Of a stretch of 64,000 nt of DNA, positions 26,573-34,559 are shown one piece after another; within the stretch, counting starts at the first letter, position 1; each line of letters opens with the position of its first letter. Position numbers and translations under genes: made by a program. Under the pieces are notes generated by a model. It ran no database searches. It was not told the origin of the DNA and saw only the letters and a program-made list of their open reading frames with translations. The stretch is from Fimbriimonadaceae bacterium (lineage in GTDB: Bacteria > Armatimonadota > Fimbriimonadia > Fimbriimonadales > Fimbriimonadaceae). Location: contig JAMLGR010000006.1 in assembly GCA_023957775.1 (NCBI GenBank), forward strand, positions 1 through 64,000, given 5' to 3'.

Positions 26573-27790
26573 ATGGCCAAAAAGCTGAACAGCGTTCTGG
26601 GCATCGACATCGGCAGTCGAAAGATCAAAGTCGCCGAGGTTCGAAGCCAGGGACGGGAGCCCGTTGTGACGGCTCTTGGAATGATCGACACTCCCGAGGG
26701 CAGTGTGGATCACACGGGCGTGTACAACAGCGACGCGGTCGGAGCCGCCCTGAAGCAGGTGCTCGCCGAGAGCGGCGCTTCGGTGCCTCACGCCGTGATC
26801 TCCATCGCCGGCCAGGCTTCGGTTCTCGTGCGCACGTTGGAAGTGCCCCGAATGAACCCCGCCGAGCTGAAAGAGCACATGCAGTGGGAGATCAACCGGA
26901 ACATCCCGTTCGCGGAGAGCACGGTGGTCAGCGATTTCCAGCCTTTGGCGTCCGACGATCCGAACTCGCAGAACATGGACGTGGTCATGGCGATCTCTCC
27001 CCAGTCCGCGATCGACATGATTTTGGCGTGCGTGAAGAAGGCGGGGAAGCAGACGGCGGCGATCGACGTCGAGCCGCTGGGGCTGGCGCGCTCGGTGAAG
27101 ATGAGCTACGACGACCAGTACGACCAGCAGACGGTCTGCGTGGTGGACGTCGGCCACAAAACGACTTCGATCAACATTTTCAAGGGTGGCAAGCTCCTGA
27201 TGCCGCGCCAGGTACCGATCGGCGGCGAGATGTTCACCAAGGCCGTGGCCGACGCGATGGGCGTCGGCACCGAGGAAGCGGAGCGCCTCAAGTCGGAGAA
27301 GTGCCAGATTCCGAACGACGCCGCCCAGCAGACGGGCACGTTCGGCGGAGCCGCCACCCAGGAGTTCCAGCCCTACAACCCGTTCACCGACGAGCCTGCT
27401 CCGGCTCCGGTCGCCGCGCCGGTCGCCGGCGAGGGCGAGGAGGCGGCGCCCGCATCGCCGGCGCCCGTGCCAGCCGGGGGAGGCGACACCCAGATCTACA
27501 ACGCGATTGCACCGGTCCTCGACGAGTTCGTCGCCGAGATCCGGCGTTCGATCGATTACTTCCGGAGCCGGGGTGGAGAGGTGTCGCGGGTGACTCTCTG
27601 CGGGGGCGGTTCCAAGCTCAAGGGGCTCGCGGAGTTCCTCGCGAGCACCGTCGGCATTCCATGTGACACCTACGATCCCCTTCGCCGTCTAAGCGTCAGC
27701 GCCCGCAAGGCGTCGGACGAGTTCGTGAACGAGCATCGTCAGGAGTTTGCCGTCGCGGTGGGCAACGGGCTGCACATCTTTTTCGACTAG
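26573..27790 (+). CDS. pilM: Type IV pilus assembly protein PilM (actin-like ATPase)
   Basis: Cytoplasmic actin-fold protein that binds the PilN N-terminus and links the platform to the alignment complex. Motifs in order: phosphate-1 LGIDIGSRKIKVAEV (about 9-23), MQWEINRNIPF, phosphate-2 VVDVGHKTTSINIF (about 191-204), GGEMFTKAVADAMG, and adenosine motif LCGGGSKLKGLAEFLA (about 343-358). At 405 aa it is longer than the usual 350; the surplus is a Pro/Ala/Glu-rich insert at about 250-305. The PilN-contacting N-terminus is not obviously altered. First gene of pilMNOPQ under a strong promoter, with pilN 9 nt downstream. Confidence 0.94.
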   Translation: MAKKLNSVLGIDIGSRKIKVAEVRSQGREPVVTALGMIDTPEGSVDHTGVYNSDAVGAALKQVLAESGASVPHAVISIAGQASVLVRTLEVPRMNPAELKEHMQWEINRNIPFAESTVVSDFQPLASDDPNSQNMDVVMAISPQSAIDMILACVKKAGKQTAAIDVEPLGLARSVKMSYDDQYDQQTVCVVDVGHKTTSINIFKGGKLLMPRQVPIGGEMFTKAVADAMGVGTEEAERLKSEKCQIPNDAAQQTGTFGGAATQEFQPYNPFTDEPAPAPVAAPVAGEGEEAAPASPAPVPAGGGDTQIYNAIAPVLDEFVAEIRRSIDYFRSRGGEVSRVTLCGGGSKLKGLAEFLASTVGIPCDTYDPLRRLSVSARKASDEFVNEHRQEFAVAVGNGLHIFFD

Positions 27791-27799
27791 GAACCAAGC

Positions 27800-28690
27800 A
27801 TGAAGCTGAATCTACTCCCGTCATCGGTTTCCAAGGGGAAGCAGACCCAGACCGCCATCGTGCTGTCGGCGCTGATCGCCGTGATCGGCATCGTGGGCGC
27901 GGTGGGCATGATTTCGGCTTCGCGCAACGAGCGCGCCAACGCCATCAACGAGGCCGAGAACGCCCGTCCCCGGGCCGAGCTCGCCGCCTCCACGTCGAAG
28001 TATGCGGACGAGGTGATCTCGCAGGCGCGGGTGATTCTCATCAACATCAACCTCGCCGAGGCGATGAAAAACCACAACACCGTGTATCCGGACCTGTACG
28101 ACGAGGTGCGGCGCTACATTCCGGCCTTCTACCGCGTGACGTCGATGCAGGCCACTCCCGGCGGCGCCGACACGACCGTGGTGACGATGAACGGCGTGCT
28201 GGCCAGCTACCAGCAGTACGCGGACCTGATGCTCGCCCTCTACCGCATCCCGGGCGCGCAGACGGTGTCCCGGACCGGCTACCAGTACACGTCTCCGTTC
28301 GTTCCCGGATTGACGCCCGTCGATCAGACCGGACGCCCGGTCGCACCGGGCCAGGGGCCGATCCCCGACGATCCTCTTGCGCGGTTGGACTACTTCATCG
28401 CGCAAGGCACGGTCACCGGGTTCACCGGAACCGGAGGTTTCGGCACGGGGCCCGGCGTGCGCGGTGCCATGCCGGGCGAGTCGGCGGTGACCGTTTCCGT
28501 GGTGTTGCAGCGCAATTCGCAGACCCCGAACCCGCGCGCCACGCTCGCCGGGATCGGCAGCGTCGCCCCGCCGGCACCCGGCGGATTCCCCGGAGCCCCG
28601 CCCGCGGGTGGGGGCGTCAGCCCCGCAGGAGCCCCGGCGGTCCCGGCGGGACGTGGTGGTCCGCCCCGCGACCGCTTTGACGAGGAGTAG
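27800..28690 (+). CDS. pilN: Type IV pilus assembly protein PilN with Gly/Pro-rich tail
   Basis: Bitopic inner-membrane protein of the alignment complex. It begins MKLNLLP, the conserved PilN start that docks into PilM, then one membrane helix (about 20-42, IVLSALIAVIGIVGAVGMI) and a periplasmic coiled coil plus ferredoxin-like domain to about 190. At 296 aa it exceeds the usual 180-210. The extra C-terminal part, from about 245, is Gly/Pro/Ala-rich (GGFPGAPPAGGGVSPAG) and ends in PPRDRFDEE. The same kind of tail occurs in the next proteins of the operon. Spacing to pilO is 12 nt, with GGAGAG before the pilO ATG. Confidence 0.9.
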   Translation: MKLNLLPSSVSKGKQTQTAIVLSALIAVIGIVGAVGMISASRNERANAINEAENARPRAELAASTSKYADEVISQARVILININLAEAMKNHNTVYPDLYDEVRRYIPAFYRVTSMQATPGGADTTVVTMNGVLASYQQYADLMLALYRIPGAQTVSRTGYQYTSPFVPGLTPVDQTGRPVAPGQGPIPDDPLARLDYFIAQGTVTGFTGTGGFGTGPGVRGAMPGESAVTVSVVLQRNSQTPNPRATLAGIGSVAPPAPGGFPGAPPAGGGVSPAGAPAVPAGRGGPPRDRFDEE

Positions 28691-28702
28691 AGGAGAGTCA
28701 CT

Positions 28703-29497
28703 ATGAAGATCGGAGCCCTTCCCATTTTTCTGATCGGTCTCGCCGTCGGCGTGATCGCGCTCTCCTACGCCTATTTCCGAGAATGGGTGCCGAACAAGAC
28801 CGAGGCGATGTACTACCAGGAGCTTCGGCAGCAGCGCGAGGCCGAGGGAGCCAAACTCCCCGCCGCCGAAAAGCGCGTCGAGGACGCCAAGGCGATGGTT
28901 AACGAGAAGGCCGCGGAGTGGCGCAACGTGGTCGAGCAGCACACGCCTCCCGCCAACCTCTCCTCGGGCGGCATCAACCTCGCGGTCAACGCGTGGCAGT
29001 TGACCGTGGATGCGCGCACCTTCCGGAACAACGTGCAGCGCGCGCTCAACGCCCAGGTGCGGCGGGGCGGCGTGACCGTGGTGAACGGCCCGACGGTGCC
29101 GTTTCCGGACGAGGATGCGACGACGGTCGTGGCCAACTACTTCAACTACCCAGCCATTCCGTTCCCGGTCGTCATCTTCGATTTGGGGACGGTCACGGTC
29201 CAAGGCACCTACGCCCAGATCATGGCCAACGTCCGGTCCTGGTCCGGTATGAGGGGCTACCTCGCCGTTGCAGACGGGCTCGCGTTGACGGGCACGTCGC
29301 CGCAGTTGACGGGCACCTACAATCTTTCGCTGGTCGGCTACATCCGGGGCGACCGGGTCTACCCGGCCGTTCCCGCGGGAGCCGCTCCTTCCTCGAGCGG
29401 CGGTGGATTCGGCGGCGGCGGTCCCGTGGGCGCCGGTCCCGTCGGCGGCGGCCCGAGCGCCGCGGGTATGGGCGGTGGCCCGAGGGCCGGGCGCTAG
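28703..29497 (+). CDS. pilO: Type IV pilus assembly protein PilO with Gly-rich tail
   Basis: Partner of PilN in the inner-membrane alignment complex. The 264-aa protein has one membrane helix near the N-terminus (residues 5-25, LPIFLIGLAVGVIALSYAY), a coiled coil at about 30-75 (ELRQQREAEGAKLPAAEKR) and a periplasmic domain to about 225. The last 37 residues are glycine-rich (SSSGGGFGGGGPVGAGPV). Sequence similarity to known PilO is low, so the call rests on topology, length and position between pilN and the pilP-like gene. Confidence 0.82.
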   Translation: MKIGALPIFLIGLAVGVIALSYAYFREWVPNKTEAMYYQELRQQREAEGAKLPAAEKRVEDAKAMVNEKAAEWRNVVEQHTPPANLSSGGINLAVNAWQLTVDARTFRNNVQRALNAQVRRGGVTVVNGPTVPFPDEDATTVVANYFNYPAIPFPVVIFDLGTVTVQGTYAQIMANVRSWSGMRGYLAVADGLALTGTSPQLTGTYNLSLVGYIRGDRVYPAVPAGAAPSSSGGGFGGGGPVGAGPVGGGPSAAGMGGGPRAGR

Positions 29498-29524
29498 GCT
29501 GATCGAAGGAGTCCAGGTTTAAGC

Positions 29525-30277
29525 ATGAGTCGCAACACCTACAAGCAGATCGGTTGGATGGGAGCCCTGGGCGCTTGCCTGGCGCTCGTCGGCTGCGGCG
29601 GAGGGACTGCCGTGAGCAGCGCCCCGCCCCCCGCGACGAGCACCGTGACGCGCGAGCCTTTCCGGCCCGACGCCCCGGCGGGCATCCCGATCGCGCAGTA
29701 CGCGGAGACCGACCTGGCCACCGTGGCCAGCAACCGGAACTTCGGCGGCACGCGCCAAGATCCGTTCTCGCTCAAACCCACCGAACAGCGCTACGAGGCC
29801 GAGCAGCGCGTCATGCGTTTCCTCCAGGACGCCGGCGGCTTCTCGATCATGTTCGAGCCACCCGAGGAGAAGCCGGACGACACCTTGGTGCCGATCGAAC
29901 AGCAGCCGTACCGCCGGCTCTCGGGCATCTTGGTCGGGGACTCGGTCCACGCGATCATCGAATTGGAAGGGGGCCGCACGGAGATCGTCCGGCCCGGCAC
30001 GAAAATCCCGAACACGGAGTGGACGGTCGTCTCGATCGACGGGGAGAAGGCGATCTTGCGACGTCCTGGTAACCGGCGCCCCAACGAGATCGTCGTAAGG
30101 TTGGAGAGCCCACCAGCCGGCCAGGGCGGCGGGCGGGCTCCCACCGGCGGCGGTGCGGGTCGACAAGGCGGCGGTGCGGTTGGAGCACCGGGCGGCGGCG
30201 CGATCGGAGCACCGGGCGGCGGTGCGGTCGGGGCTCCCGGCGGCGGTCGCCGCGGAGGGACGCCTCCCCCGCCTTAG
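29525..30277 (+). CDS. pilP: PilP-like pilotin/alignment lipoprotein with Gly-rich tail
   Basis: Exported lipoprotein with lipobox LVGC (C24). PilP links PilN/PilO to the secretin, and here the PilP hallmark RDPF appears as RQDPF (77-81), followed by a beta-rich HR-like domain (YRRLSGILVGDSVHAIIELE, then RPGTKIPNTEWTVVSIDGEKAILRR) resembling the PilP/GspC fold. The C-terminal 50 residues are repeats of the type GGGAVGAPGGG, encoded by a short tandem DNA repeat (about 30150-30250). At 250 aa it is longer than typical PilP (about 175). Position after pilO and before the secretin genes supports the call; overall identity is weak. Confidence 0.78.
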   Translation: MSRNTYKQIGWMGALGACLALVGCGGGTAVSSAPPPATSTVTREPFRPDAPAGIPIAQYAETDLATVASNRNFGGTRQDPFSLKPTEQRYEAEQRVMRFLQDAGGFSIMFEPPEEKPDDTLVPIEQQPYRRLSGILVGDSVHAIIELEGGRTEIVRPGTKIPNTEWTVVSIDGEKAILRRPGNRRPNEIVVRLESPPAGQGGGRAPTGGGAGRQGGGAVGAPGGGAIGAPGGGAVGAPGGGRRGGTPPPP

Positions 30278-30357
30278 TAGTGACGGACGCGACGGCGGTG
30301 AGGACCGCCACGAAGTAAAGAGAATTTGGCAACGGCCCGAGAAGATCGGAGGAAATG

Positions 30358-31071
30358 ATGAAGAAGCACATGTCGTTTGTTTTTGGAGCACTGCTGGCGG
30401 TGCTGCTGGTAACCGCAGCCCCGGTGCGCGCGATGGCGCAGGATGATCCGAGCAACAAGATCATCCCGTCGCTCGAGCTCGATCAGGCGGACGTGCGCGA
30501 TGCGCTCAAGATCCTGTTCCGCAACGTGGGAGTGTCCTATTCGATCGCTCCCGAAGTGCAGGGAACGGTGACGGTGAGCCTGAAGAACGTGCAGTTCGAA
30601 GTGGCTCTGCAGAACATCCTGAAGCAGGTCAACGCCACGTACCGCGTCGAAGCGGGCATCTACCAGATCATCGTGCGCGAGGAGCCTCCGATCCCCTCGA
30701 ACACCGGTGGCCCGGACCTGACCGGTCCGCAGCGCAACACCGTGATTCGACGACTCCCCATCCGCCATGCGGACCCCCTGTACATCATCACGATGTTGTC
30801 GGGTTCGCAGAACGTGGCGAGCCTCGCCCCCGAGATGAGCACCTTGTTTAAGACGGGCTCTAGCGGCGGCGGCGGTTTCGGCGGCGGCGGCAATGGCGGC
30901 TTCGGCGGCGGCGGTTTTGGCGGCGGCGGCTTTGGCGGCGGCGGCTTTGGCGGTGGCGGCTTCGGCGGCGGCGGTTTTGGCGGCGGCGGCTTTGGCGGCG
31001 GCAGCTTCGGCGGCGGCGGCTTCGGCGGCGGTCGTGGCGGCGGCGGCGGCCGCGGCGGCGTGGGCTTCTAA
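30358..31071 (+). CDS. Stand-alone secretin N-domain (STN) protein with GFGGG repeat tail
   Basis: A 237-aa exported protein: signal peptide (FGALLAVLLVTAAPVRAMA), then an STN/N0 domain (about 30-90: LELDQADVRDALKILFRNVG, VSLKNVQFEVALQNILKQV) and the start of an N1-like segment (VIRRLPIRHADPLYIITML). It stops there; about 65 residues of GGGGF repeats replace the rest. Normal PilQ/GspD carry N0, N1 and the secretin barrel on one chain. Here the next gene encodes a second protein that has its own N0 as well as the barrel. ATG at 30358 is preferred to 30355 because GGAGGA lies 4 nt upstream of it. It may be an extra ring on the secretin channel (inference). Confidence 0.83.
   Translation: MKKHMSFVFGALLAVLLVTAAPVRAMAQDDPSNKIIPSLELDQADVRDALKILFRNVGVSYSIAPEVQGTVTVSLKNVQFEVALQNILKQVNATYRVEAGIYQIIVREEPPIPSNTGGPDLTGPQRNTVIRRLPIRHADPLYIITMLSGSQNVASLAPEMSTLFKTGSSGGGGFGGGGNGGFGGGGFGGGGFGGGGFGGGGFGGGGFGGGGFGGGSFGGGGFGGGRGGGGGRGGVGF
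30864..31068 (+). repeat. 15-bp coding tandem repeat (GFGGG)
   Basis: Imperfect tandem copies of a GGCGGCGGCTTTGGC-type unit in frame inside the STN-only protein. Length variation here would change the glycine tail without a frameshift. Confidence 0.85.
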
Positions 31072-31117
31072 GCCGCGCCCAATTGGTTTCGGATTCGAAG
31101 AGGGTTAGGAGGATATG

Positions 31118-32764
31118 ATGCGTAACAGATGGGCGCAATTTGCGCTGGCGGTGGCGATGACCGCGACCTTGACAGGGGTCGCGGCCAATGCCGGCGCCCA
31201 GATCGCGGACGAACTTCGCGTGGACGTGTCGCTGAAAGATGCCGACATGATCACCGCGACCCAGATGCTGACCAAGCAGACGGGCGTCCAGTTCGTCGTC
31301 GAGACGAGCGATGAGGCGTTTCCCCGAATCACGCTTTCGTTGACCCACGTGTCGGCGGAAGAGGCGATTCGCTACATTTGCCAGTCCGCGGGCGCGACGT
31401 TCCGTCGCGACGAGGCGGGCGTTTACATCATCAGCAATGGCAAGAAGCAGCCCGACACGGCGGTCCGCCCCGTGGATCCCCCCGCGGTCAAGCTGCCCAA
31501 GAAGGTGTCGAAGTTCAAGATGATGAAGGCGGACGCGCGCGACGTGTACCGCCAGCTCACGGCCGGGATCGAATACGATCCGACGTACGGCTTCCGCGAG
31601 CTGAACCGCTTCCAGGAGGTCTCGGCGCCCAAGGTCACTCCCACGACGCGGCAGCCGCAGGTCTTCAACAACCAGCAGAACTTCACCCCGCAGCCCGCTC
31701 AGATGTCTCCCGTCCCGAACGCGTTCGAATCGGGCCGCGACATCCGGCTTCCGGGTGAGACGGCGGGCCAAGGCCCGCTCGGTGGCGGCGGCGGCCTCGG
31801 CCAGGGCGGCGGCCTCGGCGGCGGCCAGGGCGGCGGTCTCGGCGGTGGCCTCGGCGGCGGGCTCGGCGGTGGTCAGGGCGGCGGCCTCGGCGGCGGCCAG
31901 GGCGCGACCCTCCAAGCGGGTCAGGGCCTCGTGGGCGACTCGATCGACTTTATCAGCTTCGACCCGACGGACAACAGCCTCGTGGTCCGCGGATCCGAAG
32001 AGGATATCGCCGAGCTGCAGCGCAACATCGCGCTGTTCGACGTGGCGCCCCGACAGGTCATCATCAAGGTCGAGTTCATCACGACCAGCTCGAGCATCGC
32101 CAAGTCCCTTGGCTTCGACTGGCTGTACCAGCGCGGCACGGTGTTCGCGGGCAACCGCCCCGGCTCGTTCGCCCGCGCCGGCGACCCGATCTTCATCAAC
32201 TACGCGACGGGCAACGTCACCACGCGGCTCCGCACGCTCCTGCAGGAAGGCTACGGCAAAACGGTTCAGGCGCCGATCATCCGGACCCTGAACAACCAGC
32301 CCGCGTTCGTCCAGCAGTTCGTGCAGACCACGGTGTTCGTGAACCAGATCACGGCGGTGGGCAACGGCCAGATCATCATCTCGCCGCAGCCGGTTCCGTT
32401 CCCGATCACCACGGGCCTCGCGGTCGCGCCGCGCATCAACGGCGACGATACGATCACGATGTTCATGACTCCGACCGTCCAAGACTTCGGCCAGGTGCGC
32501 CGCGGTCCCGACGGGCAGGAAGTCCCGGACGTCCTGGCGCAGACCATCTCGGTGGTGGCCCGCGTCAAGAACAACGAGACGATCGTGCTGGGCGGCCTCA
32601 CGCGAAAAGCGGAGACCGGCTCCACCGCGCGGTTCCCGATCCTGAGCGATCTCCCGATCATCGGGCAGTTCTTCCGGGCAAGCAACAAGGACAAGAACAC
32701 GACCGAGTTGCTGGTCTTTGTGACTCCCACGATCGTCGAGGACGACTCGTCCGGCGGCTTCTAA
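31118..32764 (+). CDS. pilQ: Type IV pilus secretin PilQ (short GspD/PilQ family)
   Basis: Outer-membrane channel for the pilus. The 548-aa protein has a signal peptide (ending ANAGA), an STN/N0 domain (about 35-105), one N-domain, a long Gly/Gln/Leu-rich linker (about 225-268, GGGLGGGQGG type), a second N-domain (LVVRGSEEDIAELQRNIALF) and the C-terminal secretin barrel with the signature VKNNETIVLGGLTRK, FPILSDLPIIGQFF and ELLVFVTPTIVED. It is shorter than proteobacterial PilQ (about 700 aa) and has no AMIN domain. ATG at 31118 lies 5 nt after AGGAGG; 31115 is an alternative. A terminator follows, ending the pilMNOPQ operon. Confidence 0.93.
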   Translation: MRNRWAQFALAVAMTATLTGVAANAGAQIADELRVDVSLKDADMITATQMLTKQTGVQFVVETSDEAFPRITLSLTHVSAEEAIRYICQSAGATFRRDEAGVYIISNGKKQPDTAVRPVDPPAVKLPKKVSKFKMMKADARDVYRQLTAGIEYDPTYGFRELNRFQEVSAPKVTPTTRQPQVFNNQQNFTPQPAQMSPVPNAFESGRDIRLPGETAGQGPLGGGGGLGQGGGLGGGQGGGLGGGLGGGLGGGQGGGLGGGQGATLQAGQGLVGDSIDFISFDPTDNSLVVRGSEEDIAELQRNIALFDVAPRQVIIKVEFITTSSSIAKSLGFDWLYQRGTVFAGNRPGSFARAGDPIFINYATGNVTTRLRTLLQEGYGKTVQAPIIRTLNNQPAFVQQFVQTTVFVNQITAVGNGQIIISPQPVPFPITTGLAVAPRINGDDTITMFMTPTVQDFGQVRRGPDGQEVPDVLAQTISVVARVKNNETIVLGGLTRKAETGSTARFPILSDLPIIGQFFRASNKDKNTTELLVFVTPTIVEDDSSGGF

Positions 32765-32791
32765 CCCACGCCGGGCCCATCGGTTACGCAG

Positions 32792-32826
32792 GCAGCGGCG
32801 GGATCTTCCCGCCGCTGCTCTTGTTT
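32792..32826 (+). terminator. Intrinsic terminator after pilQ
   Basis: An 11-bp perfect stem GCAGCGGCGGG / CCCGCCGCTGC is followed by TCTTGTTT. Confidence 0.8.
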
Positions 32827-32842
32827 GGCCCTCCCGAAAACC

Positions 32843-33358
32843 ATGGCGCGCATGTGGATCCTGGTCGGAATGATGGGAGCGGGGAAGTCCTCCGCCGCCC
32901 GAGCGCTCGGCAAACTGGTCGGGCGGCCCGTGCTCGACACCGACCAGCTCCTCCAAAACCGGTTTGGACGCTCCGTCGCCCAAATCTTCGCGGTCTACGG
33001 CGAACTGGCGTTCCGGCAACACGAGACGAACATCCTGCGCGGCCTGGAACCGACCCCCGCCGTCCTCTCCACAGGTGGCGGCATCGTCACGCGGCCGGAG
33101 AACTGGGACGAGATGAGGCGCCTTGGAACCACCGTGTACCTGGAGGGGTCGACCGCCACGCTTGCCGCAAGGCTCCGGGCCAGCAAGCGCCGGCGTCCGC
33201 TGCTCGAAGTCGAAAACTGGGAGGACCGCCTCGAAGCGATTCTCGCGGAACGGCGCAGGCTGTACGAGCAAGCCGACCTCCGGTGCTCGATCGACGGCCG
33301 CTCGCTCGAGGAGATCGTGATCGAACTCCGAGCGAAGTTCGAGGAGGAGGCTCGGTGA
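32843..33358 (+). CDS. aroK: Shikimate kinase
   Basis: Phosphorylates shikimate to shikimate-3-phosphate in the aromatic pathway. The 171-aa protein has Walker A GMMGAGKSS (9-17), the VLDTDQLL shikimate/Mg site, the STGGGIVTR loop and an RRRPLL lid arginine cluster, all standard. ATG at 32843 is preferred to TTG at 32825 because the latter overlaps the terminator of pilQ. The gene ends in GTGA shared with the aroB start, so the two are translationally coupled. First gene of a seven-gene overlapping operon. Confidence 0.94.
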   Translation: MARMWILVGMMGAGKSSAARALGKLVGRPVLDTDQLLQNRFGRSVAQIFAVYGELAFRQHETNILRGLEPTPAVLSTGGGIVTRPENWDEMRRLGTTVYLEGSTATLAARLRASKRRRPLLEVENWEDRLEAILAERRRLYEQADLRCSIDGRSLEEIVIELRAKFEEEAR

Positions 33359-34371
33359 CCATTCGCCACTCTCGAGGTACGTACGACGTCCGGTTCGCCT
33401 CGTTCGACGAGGTCCTGGACCAACTTCCCGCACGGAGTCTCGTGGTCTCGGACTCCAACGTCCTGACCTCGTGGCGACCCCGCGGCCTGCCCGTGCTCGA
33501 GGTCCCCCCGGGGGAGCCTGAGAAGAACCTCGCGAACTTCGGCGCCCTCCTGGAGGCGTTCGCCTCGCAGGGCGCGACCCGGTCGACGACGATCGTCGCC
33601 TTGGGCGGGGGCGTCGTGGGCGACTTGGCCGGGTTCGCAGCCGCCGCGTACATGCGCGGCGTGCCGGTGATCCAGGTGCCGACCACGCTCCTTGCCATGG
33701 TGGATGCGTCGGGCGGTGGCAAGGTCGGCGTCGATCTGAAAGCCGGAAAAAACCTCGCGGGAGCCTTTCACCCGCCCCAAGCGGTTTGGATCGCACTGGA
33801 GACCCTTCGGACGCTCTCCGAGCGGCAGTTCGTCAACGGCACGGCCGAGGTGTGGAAGACGGGGTGCATCCTCGATGCCGCGTTGTTTGGGTCCTTGGAA
33901 GCGCAAGCCCTGCATCTCGAGGACGAGCGCCTCGAGCAGGTCGTGGGCCGGTGCGTCGAACTCAAGGCCCAAGTCGTGGCCGAGGACGAGTTCGAAACGT
34001 CCGGCGCGCGCGCCATCCTGAACTTCGGCCATACGGTCGGGCACGCCTTGGAGGTGGTGAGCGGGTACGGCGAACTGCTGCACGGGGAAGCCGTCGCCAT
34101 CGGGATGGTCGCCGAGGCGGTGCTCGGCGAGCGACTCGGGCACACCGAATCCGGCGTCGCATCGCGACTCCGTCGGGCCCTCGAACTGCAAGGTCTGCCG
34201 GTCGCCACCCCCTGGCTGCGCGAAGAGGATGCGCTGCTGGACGCCATGCGCCGGGACAAGAAATCCACGGAAGGGGAATTGGCCTTCAGCCTCGTGCCCC
34301 GTCTGGGCGAGTGTAAACTGGTTCGGGGCGTCGATCCGCGCGAGGTGCGAGCGGCGCTTCGGTCGCTATGA
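33355..34371 (+). CDS. aroB: 3-Dehydroquinate synthase
   Basis: Converts DAHP to 3-dehydroquinate (second step of the shikimate pathway), NAD- and Zn-dependent. The 338-aa protein keeps the NAD-binding GGGVVGDLAGFAAA, the TTLLAMVDASGGGKVGV active-site loop, the AEVWKTG metal-ligand region, NFGHTVGHALE and HGEAVAIGM. DASGGGK replaces the commoner DSSVGGK, a conservative change. The GTG start at 33355 overlaps the aroK stop by 4 nt (GTGA) and the stop overlaps the next ATG (ATGA). Confidence 0.94.
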   Translation: MTIRHSRGTYDVRFASFDEVLDQLPARSLVVSDSNVLTSWRPRGLPVLEVPPGEPEKNLANFGALLEAFASQGATRSTTIVALGGGVVGDLAGFAAAAYMRGVPVIQVPTTLLAMVDASGGGKVGVDLKAGKNLAGAFHPPQAVWIALETLRTLSERQFVNGTAEVWKTGCILDAALFGSLEAQALHLEDERLEQVVGRCVELKAQVVAEDEFETSGARAILNFGHTVGHALEVVSGYGELLHGEAVAIGMVAEAVLGERLGHTESGVASRLRRALELQGLPVATPWLREEDALLDAMRRDKKSTEGELAFSLVPRLGECKLVRGVDPREVRAALRSL

Positions 34372-34559
34372 ATGGTCTGAGGTACGCGCTCTCGGTGTCG
34401 ACACTCGTCGCACTGGCCGGCGGCTACGCTGGAAGCCAGTGGAGCTTCTTCCATGGCGCCCCGTGGACCGTCGGCGGGTGGGTGAAGTGGGTCGCGTTGG
34501 GCGTGCTCGCCGGGGCCGTGTTGCTGGCGATCGTGCCGGCCGAGGGGCCCGAAGGGTGA
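34368..34559 (+). CDS. Small membrane protein, unknown function
   Basis: 63 residues with two hydrophobic segments (YALSVSTLVALAGGYAG and VKWVALGVLAGAVLLAIV) separated by a short polar loop. Not recognised as a family. It is wedged between aroB (ATGA overlap) and the pseudokinase gene (GTGA overlap), so it is probably translated. A role with the membrane-anchored pseudokinase next to it is possible but only by position. Confidence 0.65.
   Translation: MNGLRYALSVSTLVALAGGYAGSQWSFFHGAPWTVGGWVKWVALGVLAGAVLLAIVPAEGPEG

Noticed and set aside
30860-33796. 978-codon minus-strand frame opposite the secretin and aroK
   Set aside because: It translates glycine-repeat DNA into Arg/Ser-rich low complexity and covers well-supported genes on the plus strand.
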